From Patescibacteria group bacterium (GTDB taxonomy: Bacteria > Patescibacteriota > Patescibacteriia > JAGPKW01), in NCBI GenBank assembly GCA_021734125.1, contig JAIPJN010000007.1:1-32765 (forward strand): DNA of 32,765 bases, read 5' to 3'. Position numbers and translations under genes: made by a program. This document shows, in pieces, positions 5,687 through 15,000 of this stretch (position 1 is the stretch's first letter; every line of letters starts with the position of its first letter). The notes beneath the pieces were generated by a model that saw only the letters and a list, made by a program, of their open reading frames with translations, made no database searches and had not been told where the DNA came from.

Positions 5687-7180
5687 CTAACGATTTTTAG
5701 GAGTACTCCAAAATCCTAAATATTTTGCAAACATCAATCTTGTATAAGCTTCCATTGCAGGAAAACATCCAAAAATAATCATAGTTATTGGTAAAAATAT
5801 CCATTGAATAAAAACAAAAATATAGTCAAAAAATTTCATTCCTCCTTCTTTTTTAGGAACTAATAAAAAAGAAAGGATAGAACATATAATAAGTCCAATA
5901 AGACTTATATTCATAATAAATTTCAATATATCAGGAGCATTTCTTGTTATTATATTTCCAGTAACATTAGTATAATTTATAACTTGGAGAGGTAAAAATC
6001 CAAAAAGAAACATAACTATAGCAGCAGTAGCCCAGGAAACACCACCTTCAAATTGATGAAAAAGATATTTAAATTTAATACCAAAAGGCATTTTTTTATT
6101 TTTTGTCCATTTTTTTATAATATAAGGAAAATTTTCCATTCCATAAGCCCATCTTCTCATTTGTTTATACTGACTTTTCATTGCAGAAAATATATTTTTA
6201 TCAGAAACACAATCCATAGAAAGCGGTATATAAACTGCTTTTATTTTATAATCTCCATTATAATGATTTATACATTGAAGACCAATTCTAGAATCTTCCG
6301 TCACTATATCTTTTTGCCAAAAACCAACATCCACTAAAGCTTTAAAATTCATACTATGAGATGCAAAAGTAAATAATTTTTGACGCCCAGCATCTCTGGA
6401 AAACTCATACAAAAGCCAAAAAGTAGTACTTCTTCCCACGATTCTCATAAGAAAAGGGGTTTTCCAAAAATTATTATTAAAAATTGCCATTGGTTGATAA
6501 CTAACTCTTTCAGGATTTTCTTCAGTTAAATGCAAATAAGTTAAATAAGAAAAATATTCTTTATGAGAATAGGTGTCAATATCAAAATTAGAAATAATTA
6601 CATTACCATAATAAATATCTAAATCATCTATTATATTTTGTAAAATTTTACCAGCATGATAAGCATTAGAACCCTTACCCTGCATTTCATCTTCTTTTAG
6701 ATAATGAATTGTAGTTTTGAATTTTAAAAACTTTTCCGAAAATTCTGAAATTAAATCATTTTCCATTTCTTTAAAATCTTTTTCTCTTATACCTTCACCT
6801 GATAAAACAACTATCATTTTTTCTTTATCATAAGAAGTTTTATAAAGATATTCTAAAGATTCTCTAACAATTTTATATGGAGTGTCTAAAGTTGTAAAAA
6901 TAACGGCATGATATATATCTTTTTTCTTTTCACTAAATTCTTTTTCTAATTTTTTAGTCCAATTTACTTTTATAACTTTTTTATATCTAGACCAAGAATA
7001 AATTATAGTTACTTGCATATAAACTATAATTCTAAAAAACCAAAAAATATCATAAATAATTATAATATAAATAACTAAAAGTGGCTTTATAAAAGATAAA
7101 ACAAACAAAGCTATAAAAATAAACCAAACTATAAAACCTGGTAATATTTCATAAAATCGAGTCCAAAAATCTTTTTTCAT
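5687..7180 (-). CDS. Membrane-bound family 2 glycosyltransferase
   Basis: Transfers a sugar from a nucleotide sugar on the cytoplasmic face of the membrane; product unknown. The 497-residue chain has two membrane segments at the start (about 13-33 and 35-58), a cytoplasmic GT-A domain and three or four membrane segments at the end (about 380-480). The processive-type motifs are present: FDID at 199-202 (DxD), TED at 294-296 and QMRRW at 340-344. This pattern fits cellulose-synthase-like and hyaluronan-synthase-like enzymes. The start lies three bases after the stop of the PspC-domain gene, so the two form an operon. A role in cell-surface polysaccharide is inferred. Confidence 0.85.
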   Translation of the reverse strand: MKKDFWTRFYEILPGFIVWFIFIALFVLSFIKPLLVIYIIIIYDIFWFFRIIVYMQVTIIYSWSRYKKVIKVNWTKKLEKEFSEKKKDIYHAVIFTTLDTPYKIVRESLEYLYKTSYDKEKMIVVLSGEGIREKDFKEMENDLISEFSEKFLKFKTTIHYLKEDEMQGKGSNAYHAGKILQNIIDDLDIYYGNVIISNFDIDTYSHKEYFSYLTYLHLTEENPERVSYQPMAIFNNNFWKTPFLMRIVGRSTTFWLLYEFSRDAGRQKLFTFASHSMNFKALVDVGFWQKDIVTEDSRIGLQCINHYNGDYKIKAVYIPLSMDCVSDKNIFSAMKSQYKQMRRWAYGMENFPYIIKKWTKNKKMPFGIKFKYLFHQFEGGVSWATAAIVMFLFGFLPLQVINYTNVTGNIITRNAPDILKFIMNISLIGLIICSILSFLLVPKKEGGMKFFDYIFVFIQWIFLPITMIIFGCFPAMEAYTRLMFAKYLGFWSTPKNR

Positions 7181-7183
7181 AAA

Positions 7184-7594
7184 TTAATCAGAAGAAGTTA
7201 CAAGAAAAAGTATTCCTATTATAATAAGCATGGAAATACCTATCATTTCTGGAGAAATAGAAAAAATTTTGCCCATAAGTAATAAAAGTCCAAGAACTAT
7301 TAATAATAAACCTACAAATTCTTTAAAATTATTAACTTCTTTCTCTCTATATTCATTTGTTTTTTTATCTTTTTCTAATTTTACAGTTTTTTTATGTTTT
7401 TTATCATCTTTTTCAGTAGGAATAACAATCCACATAAATATATAAATTAAAAAACCAGCGCCTGAAAAAAGAAGAATAATAGCTATTAATCTTATAAGAA
7501 TAGAATCAACATCAAAATATTCAGCAATACCTCCACAAACACCACCTAAAACATAATCTTTTTGGGATCTATATAATTTTTTATTTTTTGACAT
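7184..7594 (-). CDS. PspC-domain membrane protein
   Basis: The N-terminal half is a PspC domain: KLYRSQKDYVLGGVCGGIAE starts at residue 6, followed by the hydrophobic segment around 32-60 ending in IVIPTEKD. A charged linker (about 61-90) and a second hydrophobic stretch of one or two segments (about 91-134) complete the 136 residues. PspC proteins act in envelope-stress responses in some bacteria; here the partner genes pspA and pspB are not seen. It is the first gene of a pair with the glycosyltransferase downstream. Confidence 0.85.
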   Translation of the reverse strand: MSKNKKLYRSQKDYVLGGVCGGIAEYFDVDSILIRLIAIILLFSGAGFLIYIFMWIVIPTEKDDKKHKKTVKLEKDKKTNEYREKEVNNFKEFVGLLLIVLGLLLLMGKIFSISPEMIGISMLIIIGILFLVTSSD

Positions 7595-7664
7595 ATTTTT
7601 TATTATTTTATTTTTATTTATTTTCCATTTTAATTTTATAAAAAATAACGATAAATATCAAACA

Positions 7665-7694
7665 AAAAAGTCATATATTATTATATGACTTTTT
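7665..7694 (-). terminator. Intrinsic terminator of the tRNA-Ile/acidic protein unit
   Basis: AAAAAGTCATATA and TATATGACTTTTT form a 13-base stem with a four-base loop. T residues follow on the minus strand. It begins six bases after the stop of the acidic repeat gene, and its symmetry would let it work in both directions. Confidence 0.85.
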
Positions 7695-7699
7695 AAATT

Positions 7700-8014
7700 T
7701 TAATACACAGCTAATTCATCATCATCTAAATCATCATAAATCGAATCACCATCATTTAATTTTTCATTTTCTTCATCTGATAATTCTTCTTCTGGATCAG
7801 TTAAATTATCATCAAAAAGATAATTAATTTCTTCACCTGATAATTCTTTTTCTAAATCCATAAAGATATGAGGATTACTATAAAAAAGATAATCAATTTC
7901 TTCATCTGATGAGATTCCTTCAACTTTTTCAATTTCTTCTATAGTTTTTTCTTCAACCAATTCTTTTTCTTTATCATTTTCCTCTTCTAAAGAATCAAAA
8001 ATTTCATCATACAT
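7700..8014 (-). CDS. Acidic repeat protein, unknown
   Basis: The start is the ATG at 8012-8014, six bases after AGGAGG (8026-8021); the in-frame GTG two codons earlier abuts the ribosome-binding site and is unlikely. The 104-residue protein is dominated by Glu and Asp. It carries an internal repeat: SSDEEIDYLFYSN and LSGEEINYLFDDN, with a weaker third unit LSDEENEKL. There are no cysteines and no membrane segment. I recognise no family. It follows a small membrane protein and tRNA-Ile and ends at a strong terminator. It has one of the best ribosome-binding sites in the window. Confidence 0.75.
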   Translation of the reverse strand: MYDEIFDSLEEENDKEKELVEEKTIEEIEKVEGISSDEEIDYLFYSNPHIFMDLEKELSGEEINYLFDDNLTDPEEELSDEENEKLNDGDSIYDDLDDDELAVY

Positions 8015-8020
8015 TTCCAC

Positions 8021-8026
8021 CCTCCT
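8021..8026 (-). promoter_or_regulatory. Ribosome-binding site fixing the start of the acidic protein
   Basis: Minus-strand AGGAGG ends six bases before the ATG at 8014. It decides against the upstream GTG. Strong Shine-Dalgarno sites are rare in this window. Confidence 0.8.
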
Positions 8027-8051
8027 AAATTTAATTTATTGTAAAAAATTA

Positions 8052-8195
8052 TTATTTATCTTTTAATGGGAAAAAATAAATAATCCAAACCAACCAAACA
8101 ATCCAAATTAAATCAAGCCAATTATTGGTATTAAAATAATTTAATGATTGTAAAGAAAGTAAAGATAAAAAACCAAATTGCCAATTTTGCCTCAT
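8052..8195 (-). CDS. Small membrane protein of 47 residues
   Basis: From the ATG at 8193-8195 to a TAA at 8052 the frame encodes 47 residues. The N-terminal part reads NWQFGFLSLLSLQSL. The second half is one strongly hydrophobic, tryptophan-rich segment, WLDLIWIVWLVWIIYFFPLK, ending in DK, so the C-terminus probably lies in the cytoplasm. The pattern recalls very small uncharacterised membrane proteins of CPR genomes, but this is from memory and no function is known. It starts 27 bases after tRNA-Ile and lies upstream of the acidic repeat gene on the same strand, so all three probably share the tRNA promoter. There is no clear ribosome-binding site. Confidence 0.7.
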   Translation of the reverse strand: MRQNWQFGFLSLLSLQSLNYFNTNNWLDLIWIVWLVWIIYFFPLKDK

Positions 8196-8221
8196 ATTAT
8201 TAAATAAATAATAAAATTCAG

Positions 8222-8298
8222 TGGTGGGCGTACCAAGACTTGAACTTGGGACCTCATCATTATCAGTGATGCGCTCTAACCAGCTGAGCTATACGCCC
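8222..8298 (-). tRNA. tRNA-Ile (anticodon GAU) with encoded CCA
   Basis: The minus strand folds into a complete cloverleaf. The acceptor GGGCGTA pairs with TACGCCC; the D arm is GCTC/GAGC; the anticodon arm CATCA/TGATG has the loop CTGATAA and anticodon GAT; the T arm CCAAG/CTTGG has the loop TTCAAGT. The discriminator is A73 and CCA is encoded. It is 77 bases with CCA. A consensus-like promoter lies directly upstream. Confidence 0.97.
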
Positions 8299-8310
8299 AA
8301 ATATAAAAAC

Positions 8311-8339
8311 ATTATAAAACAATAAAGAGAAAAAATCAA
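8311..8339 (-). promoter_or_regulatory. Promoter of tRNA-Ile
   Basis: Minus-strand TTGATT (8339-8334), a 17-base spacer and TATAAT (8316-8311) put the transcription start about six bases before the tRNA. It is the only clear promoter before the downstream small-protein genes. Confidence 0.8.
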
Positions 8340-8345
8340 TATTAT

Positions 8346-8380
8346 GTATGGACAGGACAGAAAATCTGTCCTGTCCTTAC
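8346..8380. repeat. Long palindrome at the end of tgt
   Basis: GGACAGGACAGA (8350-8361) and TCTGTCCTGTCC (8365-8376) pair perfectly over 12 bases around AAA, with GTA and TAC at the outer ends. The tgt stop codon (8377-8379) touches the right arm. On the minus strand no T-run follows, so a classical terminator is unlikely. The arms contain a GGACA repeat and the ends resemble the GTA/TAC borders of the REP-like elements, though the core sequence is unrelated to the copies at 861 and 1437. Confidence 0.7.
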
Positions 8381-9477
8381 GCTAAATACCTCCTTATTTC
8401 CTCCATTAACCTCATATAAAAATTTAAATTATGTAAAGTTAAAAGCTTCATTCCTAAAATATCTGAAACAGATTTTAAATGTCTTAAATAAGATTTAGTA
8501 TGATTTCTACAAGTATAACAATCACAATTTTCATCAAGTGGAGAAAAATCAAACCTATATTTAGAATTTCTTATATTAATAACATCATAAGAATAATCAT
8601 CTAAAGAATTAAATTTTAAATTACAAAAAATCTGCCCATGCCTAGCATTTCTAGTAGGGATAACACAATCAAAAATATCAATTCCACTTTTTACACCTTC
8701 AATTATTTCATCAGGATAACCAAGTCCCATTAAATATCTAGGCTTATCTTCGGGAAGTTTATCCCCTATTAGATTCATTACTTTAAATTTATCTTCCCTA
8801 CTTTCACCAACAGAAACTCCACCTATCGCAAAACCATCAAAATCTAGGCTAGTAATTTTAGATAAAGAATATTCTCTTAAATCATCATATTTTCCACCTT
8901 GAACTATTCCAAAAACTTTTTGATCAGGATTATTAACTATTTTTCCGTTTCTAGCTTCAGTTAAAGATCTCTTAGCCCACCTATATGTTAAATCTATTGA
9001 TTCTTTAAAATAAGAATAAGAAGAATCAGAAGCAACACATTCATCTAAAACCATCATAATATCTGATCCTATTACTTTCTGCATTTGTATAGATTTTTCA
9101 GGAGTAAGAAGAATTTTATTTCCAGAAAGATGATCTCTAAAAATAGCTCCTTCTTCTGTTATTTTTCTAATTTTTCCAAGAGAAAAAACCTGAAAACCTC
9201 CAGAATCAGTTAAAATAGGACCATCCCAATTCATAAATTTATGAAGACCCAAAGATTTTTCTAAAACTTCCATTCCTGGCCTTATCATTAAATGATAAGT
9301 ATTTCCTAAAACTATTTGCATGTTTATACTATGCAAATCTTCTATAGAAAGTGTCTTAACAGCACCAAGAGTAGCATCAGGAATAAAACATGGAGTTTTA
9401 AAAACTCCATGAGAAGTATAGCATTTTCCTAATCTAGCTTTTTCTTTTTTATTTTCTATCTCAAAAAAAGAAGACAT
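8377..9477 (-). CDS. tgt: tRNA-guanine transglycosylase
   Basis: Exchanges guanine 34 of GUN-anticodon tRNAs for a queuine precursor. The 366-residue protein has the usual length. Motifs: DSGGFQ at 91-96 with the general-base aspartate, GIVQGG at 190-195, FDCVIPTRNARHG with the nucleophile Asp270, and the zinc site CDCYTC (Cys318, Cys320, Cys323) with His349. All catalytic and metal residues are present. It starts six bases after the surface-protein gene stop, so the two are cotranscribed. No other queuosine genes are in the window; such cells may import the base. Confidence 0.96.
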   Translation of the reverse strand: MSSFFEIENKKEKARLGKCYTSHGVFKTPCFIPDATLGAVKTLSIEDLHSINMQIVLGNTYHLMIRPGMEVLEKSLGLHKFMNWDGPILTDSGGFQVFSLGKIRKITEEGAIFRDHLSGNKILLTPEKSIQMQKVIGSDIMMVLDECVASDSSYSYFKESIDLTYRWAKRSLTEARNGKIVNNPDQKVFGIVQGGKYDDLREYSLSKITSLDFDGFAIGGVSVGESREDKFKVMNLIGDKLPEDKPRYLMGLGYPDEIIEGVKSGIDIFDCVIPTRNARHGQIFCNLKFNSLDDYSYDVINIRNSKYRFDFSPLDENCDCYTCRNHTKSYLRHLKSVSDILGMKLLTLHNLNFYMRLMEEIRRYLA

Positions 9478-9483
9478 ATTTTA

Positions 9484-11484
9484 CTAATTAACAACTTTAC
9501 CTATATTATCATCAAACTCATTTTCCATATATGTAGTAAGCGGATTTAAATTAACAACATATTCTTTATTAATAAAATCATCAGTATAATAAAAAGTTAT
9601 GTCAGAAGTCAAATCTATATTATTTCCAATTTCATCCTCTTCTGGAGTAACACTCACAAAAAAGTATAAGAAATTATCAGAAGAATCAGAAGAAATATTT
9701 CCAATAGTCCAAACGAGTTCTCTTGTATTTTCATTATACACAATCTTATTATCTAAATTTGTACTATAAATATCATTCCAAAAAACATTACTTGGAATTT
9801 TTGTTTTCATATAAACTCCAGATATATTATTTACATAATTAGAAACATCAAACTTTAATCTATATTTAGTTTCTTCACCAACTTTAGGAGGAACAGGCCC
9901 ATACCCAACTTGATTTCCAGATTCATCATAATAAGCCGTTTTATAATCAACATTAGTATCAGATTTTATTAAAATATTAAAACTATAATTATTAGAAGAA
10001 AGCTTAATTCTATCTGTTGTTCCTTCAATTATTCCTGTTATATAAGTATTACAAAGAAGTGATAAATCACTTAAATTTTCAACATTTTTAAAGCCAAAAA
10101 CGACATTTAGATTTGAAGAAGAAGAAAAATCAGTAAAAGATTCTATTTCATTCTTTGTCCATTTAAAAAGATTTACGGTATCTCCAGTTTCTTCATCAAT
10201 AAAATTTTCAAAATCAGGTTCAACACTAAAATTCATATCAGGAACATTTAAAATATCATCACCTCTAAATTCTAAAACTATTTCAACATCTTTTATATCA
10301 ATATCAGAAGATTGTTTTTCATAACTTAAATTAAAATTATGAACATTATTCAAATCTGATATTATAGATTCTCCAAATTTTGGTAAATTTTGAATATTAG
10401 AACTTGCATCTAACAAAAATTTTACACCAACTTGAGAAACATTTATAGAATCAGTTTCTTCATTCAAAACACTAAAAGTAGATAGTTTATTAGAAGAATC
10501 ATCTATAATTCCAGACTGAACATTAAATCCTTTTTCTATATTAGCACTTTCAAAATATCCAGTTATAATAATTTCTTCTTCAAAACTTTCTAAATCATCT
10601 TTCTTTTCTTCTATAAAATCAAAAAACCAAGTTGATTGTTCACCAGAATATTCTTGTATAGGTTTAATATTATAATCTTTTATAATAAATTCACTAGGAT
10701 AATCAAAAACTAATTTTAAATTATAAATTGGATTAATTTGATTGTTTTTTATTTTTATTTTATATTCAAAATCTTTATTTGGATAAATGACATCAGGCTT
10801 TTCGAGAGTAATATCATATAAAGAATTATTTACAACAGAAGTATAAGAACTAGCAGTATAAAAATTTGATGAAATTTTATCTAATTGATAATTCATAGTA
10901 ACAGAAGTTATAGTTTCATCTCCAATTCTTCCAAAAATTGAACCATCAACTTCTATTTTCATAGAATCTTCAGGTTTTATATTTTTTACAATCCATTTTG
11001 CATACCTAGAATTAATATCAGAAGGAGGTACTGTAGAATTATGATACTCAAATTCCTCAGGAAATCTCATCATTATTTCTGCATCAGTTACTTCAAATTT
11101 TTCAGTATTTTCAAAAGTAATAAAATATTTTATACTTCCATCTTCTTCTATATCAAGTTCACTCCCAACATCAATAGTTAAACTACTATAATAATCTTGA
11201 TTAATATTTAAAAATAAAGAATTATAAACGGACTTACCAACAAAAAACACAAAAACAGCAATAAAAATTAATAACAAAGCTGGAACAATTTTTTGAAAAA
11301 AATTAGAATTATTTTTATAAACAAATTTAGGTTTGTTTAATTCATTATCTATGATATTATCTTTTAAAATATCATTTAGTTTTTTTTCTTTATCATTATC
11401 TTTATTATCTGTCTTATTCTCTTCATTATTAGAATCACTCAAACTTTCATCTTCTAAATTTTGTTGATTGTTTTCTAAACTCAT
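9484..11484 (-). CDS. Membrane-anchored surface protein with repeated beta-sandwich domains
   Basis: A large 666-residue protein. An acidic, Asn-rich cytoplasmic tail (1-60) is followed by one membrane segment at about 64-84. The long remainder outside the cell contains several units of about 120-150 residues, each rich in alternating hydrophobic residues and Asn/Asp/Ser. Each has patterns such as FEVTDAEIMMRFPEEFEY, then an intervening W (AKWIVKNI, FKWTKNEI, LVWTIGNI). This resembles the DUF11/CARDB-type domains of surface proteins. It contains one cysteine and no sortase motif. An own -10 box (TATAAT at 11510-11515) lies right after the recO stop. A role in the cell surface or in host attachment is inferred. 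Confidence 0.7.
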   Translation of the reverse strand: MSLENNQQNLEDESLSDSNNEENKTDNKDNDKEKKLNDILKDNIIDNELNKPKFVYKNNSNFFQKIVPALLLIFIAVFVFFVGKSVYNSLFLNINQDYYSSLTIDVGSELDIEEDGSIKYFITFENTEKFEVTDAEIMMRFPEEFEYHNSTVPPSDINSRYAKWIVKNIKPEDSMKIEVDGSIFGRIGDETITSVTMNYQLDKISSNFYTASSYTSVVNNSLYDITLEKPDVIYPNKDFEYKIKIKNNQINPIYNLKLVFDYPSEFIIKDYNIKPIQEYSGEQSTWFFDFIEEKKDDLESFEEEIIITGYFESANIEKGFNVQSGIIDDSSNKLSTFSVLNEETDSINVSQVGVKFLLDASSNIQNLPKFGESIISDLNNVHNFNLSYEKQSSDIDIKDVEIVLEFRGDDILNVPDMNFSVEPDFENFIDEETGDTVNLFKWTKNEIESFTDFSSSSNLNVVFGFKNVENLSDLSLLCNTYITGIIEGTTDRIKLSSNNYSFNILIKSDTNVDYKTAYYDESGNQVGYGPVPPKVGEETKYRLKFDVSNYVNNISGVYMKTKIPSNVFWNDIYSTNLDNKIVYNENTRELVWTIGNISSDSSDNFLYFFVSVTPEEDEIGNNIDLTSDITFYYTDDFINKEYVVNLNPLTTYMENEFDDNIGKVVN

Positions 11485-11509
11485 TTTTAAAACTTAAAAT
11501 TCTAATATA

Positions 11510-11515
11510 ATTATA
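11510..11515 (-). promoter_or_regulatory. -10 box before the surface-protein gene
   Basis: Minus-strand TATAAT lies three bases after the recO stop codon and 25 bases before the surface-protein ATG. It is preceded by GGG and not TG, and no -35 box is clear. It could let the surface-protein/tgt pair be expressed apart from ileS-recO. Confidence 0.45.
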
Positions 11516-11517
11516 CC

Positions 11518-12090
11518 CTATTTAAAAAATTTATTCACTATAATATCATTTTCTGTATAAAAAGAAATATTTTTAAAAAAACCTTCTTTACTAAAATAAA
11601 TTTTTTTATTTTTAGAAATACCTAAAATCTGTGTTAATTTTATAAAAAATAAATTAATAAATTCAATTAATTTTTTATCTTTTTTAAAATCAATAAAAGG
11701 TTCATTTTTTAAATTTAACTTATCTATAAATTCAAAATAAGAAACGACTAAATCATACAAAGATTTTTCTTTTAAATCATAAAAAGTAAGTGAATTCAAA
11801 ACCTCTAAAGCAAAAGAAAAACAAATATTTTTCTTTAAATTATTTTCTAAATTAAATCTCTTAAAAAGATACACATTACAAATGTAATCATAATTTTTCC
11901 CAGATGCAATATCCGCCTCAATTAAAGAAAAAAATTGCATATGTGAATTTAATTTAGATTGAGATTTATAAGCACCTTTTAATCTTATTACTTTCTTACC
12001 AAAATTATCAGTATATATATTTATAATTTTATCAAAATCAGAAAAATCATATGAAGAAAGTAAGAAAAAATTGCAATGATAATCAATCAT
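11518..12090 (-). CDS. recO: RecO-like recombination mediator
   Basis: RecO helps load RecA in the RecFOR pathway. The N-terminal 70 residues carry the RecO OB-fold pattern: a start LLSSYDFSDFDKIINIYT, then FGKKVIRLKGAYKSQSKLN and FFSLIEADI. The rest is helical. At 190 residues it is shorter than usual (about 240), and the zinc-binding cysteines of many RecO proteins are missing. Its ATG directly follows the ileS TAA, so translation is probably coupled. The assignment rests on the N-terminal domain only. Confidence 0.72.
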   Translation of the reverse strand: MIDYHCNFFLLSSYDFSDFDKIINIYTDNFGKKVIRLKGAYKSQSKLNSHMQFFSLIEADIASGKNYDYICNVYLFKRFNLENNLKKNICFSFALEVLNSLTFYDLKEKSLYDLVVSYFEFIDKLNLKNEPFIDFKKDKKLIEFINLFFIKLTQILGISKNKKIYFSKEGFFKNISFYTENDIIVNKFFK

Positions 12091-15000
12091 TTATATTTTA
12101 TTTATTTCTAAATAAATATCATAATCTCTTATTTTAAAAGAATTCTCTTTCAAATTCTCATTATATTTAATTTCAGTAGCTATAACATTTTCTAAAATAT
12201 AATTTTCATTTTCTAAAATAGCATCTTTTAATTTTGGATCATTAACATTAAATTTTACAAAAATCTTGTCAGATAAAGATAATTTATTTTCAGCTCTTTT
12301 TTTATTTACTAAACTCACAAATTCCCTAGCCATAGATTCTTTTTCTAAATTTTCATCTATATTTATATCAAGACTCATAACAATACCATGATCTGATGCA
12401 ACAGAAGAAGAAGAATTAGAAATAAATCTTATTTCACAATCAGAAGAATCTATTTCCCATTTTTTCGCAACAACTATAATATTATCTTTTAATTCAAAAT
12501 TTCCATTTTTAGCTTCTTTAATAATTTCTTGAACTTCTTTTCCAAATTTAGGACCTAAAACTCTAGCATTTGGACTAACTATCATTTTTGAAATAGAAGA
12601 TGCAGAAGAAACTTTATTAATTTCTTTTATATTAAGTTCAGATTTAATAACATCTTCATTATTATTTATAATTTCTGATTGCAAAGGGGATGCAACTATA
12701 GATATTGAATTAAGAGGATTTTTTACTGGAATATTAGAACTTTTTCTTAAAGACAAACCTAAAGAAACTATATTTCTAATAAAAGAAATTTCAGAAATTA
12801 ATTTATTATCTATATTTTTCTCAGAATAATTAGGCCAAGACTCTAAATGAACAGATTCAAAATAACCTGATTCTAACTCTTTATATAATTTTTCTGCAGA
12901 AAAAGGCATAATAGGAGCTATTATTTTTGAAAATTCTAATAAAACATACCCTAAAACGCTAAGCGATTTTTTCCTTTCCTCTAAATCAGAAGATTTAAAT
13001 CTTAATCTATTTTGTCTTAAATACCAATTTGATAAATCTGATACAAATTTCATTATAGGCCTAGTTGCGTCATCTAATAAATAATTTTCATAACCATAAG
13101 TTGAATCTTTTATAAATTGATTTAGAGAAGAAATAATCCATAAATCAGAATTATTACTAGTTTCTGGTAAATTTTTTATATCAATATCTAAACCTTCTTT
13201 TGCTATTTTATAAAAATCTAAAACATTAAAAATTTTAAATACAATTTTTTTAGTAACTTCTAAAACCCCACTTTCAGAAAAAGCAAAATCAGAAGATTTA
13301 ACAACAGGAGAAGACATTAAATAATAACGAACAGCATCTGCTCCAAATTTATCTAAAACCAAATTAGGATCAGGATAATTCTGTTTAGATTTACTCATTT
13401 TTGACCCATCTTCTGCTAAAACTATTCCATTTACTATAACATTTGAAAAAGCTTCTTTATTAAAAATTGAAGTTGCTAAAACCATTAAAGTATAAAACCA
13501 TCCTCTAGTTTGATCTTGACCTTCTGCTACAAAATCTACTGGCAAAAGAGTTTTTTCATTTGTTGATTCTTGAGAATAAGGCATAGAACCACTTTCAAAC
13601 CAACAATCAAAAACCTCTGGGATTCTAGACATTTTAGAATTGCATTTTGGACAAGTAAAATGAATATCATCAACAAAATGTTTATGTAAATCAAATTCTT
13701 TTCCAGTTCTATTATCAACATATAAAGTTACAATATCAGTGTTTTTCTGGTGAAAATTATATTTTTGTCTATTGTAATCAAAATCGGATAAATATTTTCT
13801 CATAAGAACTAAAGGATCCGCATGACTACAAATAACAATAGTTTTACCTTTATTTTCTGATAATATTTTTTCAAATTCTTTTGAAACTCTATCATAAACA
13901 TCCAAAACACTCTCCCCTCCTCCAAATTTTTCGTCATTCCATTTTACTCTTTTACAATCAAAAAATTTATCTTGAAAAGTTCCATGATTAAATTCTCTAA
14001 AATTATCTCGAGTATTTATTTCTAAATTTTTAGATTCTGCTAATTTAGAAACAGTTTCTGTACATCTAGAAAGTGGTGAAGAAAATATAGCGTCTACTTT
14101 TATATCTTTTAAAATATTCGGTAAAGAATGTCTGTGTTCTAATCCCTCTTTATTTAAAACAGATTTATCTTCATGATCTGCAAAATGCTTTTCATTATAA
14201 TTAGTTCTGCCATGTCTTAATAAAATAACTTTAGTTAAAAGATTCTGATCTTTTGTTTTTTCATAAATATCAGAAACAGAAGAAATAACTTCTACATGTT
14301 TACAATCTGGATTATCACATCTCCAAACAGGTAAAGGGCAACCCCAAAATCTAGATCTAGAAACAGCCCAATCCCTAACATCTTCTAGCCATTTTCCAAA
14401 TCTACCATTTTTTATATGAGAAGGCACCCAATTAACATTTTGATTATTATTTATTAAATTTTCTTTAATTTTAGGAACATTAACAAACCAAGATGAAGTA
14501 GCATAATTTAAAAGAGGTGTATCACATCTCCAACAACAAGGATAACTATGAATATGGTTCTTTTTTGAAAAAAGAGATCCTGCTTTATCTAAAAATTTAA
14601 CAATTTCTAAATCACAAGAAATATTATCTTCTTTAGTTTTTATAGTCATTCCAGAAAAATCAGAAACAGCAGAAGTAAATTTTCCATCAGTTGTTACATG
14701 CTGTATAAAAGGTAATTTTTCCTTTTTTCCTAAAACCATATCATCTTCTCCAAAAGCACAAGCTATATGAACAATTCCCGTTCCTTCTTCTGTTGTAACA
14801 AAATCGGCATCATATATTTTCCAACCATTTTCAATATTTTTTATATCTTTATCATTATAAAAATAATCAAATAAAGGTTCATATTCTTGCCCTATAAAAT
14901 CATTAATATTAATATTTTCAATGATTTTATATTCTTTATTTTCAAAAACATTTTCAATTAAATCTGAAGCTATAATATAATTTTTATTTTCAAAATTAAC

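Noticed and set aside
6053-6337. Plus-strand frame of 94 codons inside the glycosyltransferase gene
   Set aside because: Antisense shadow of a gene with clear family motifs.
7230-7445. Plus-strand frame of 71 codons inside the PspC gene
   Set aside because: Antisense shadow of a recognisable PspC-domain gene.
13536-13721. Minus-strand frame of 61 codons inside ileS
   Set aside because: Out-of-frame shadow; the IleRS frame continues through it.
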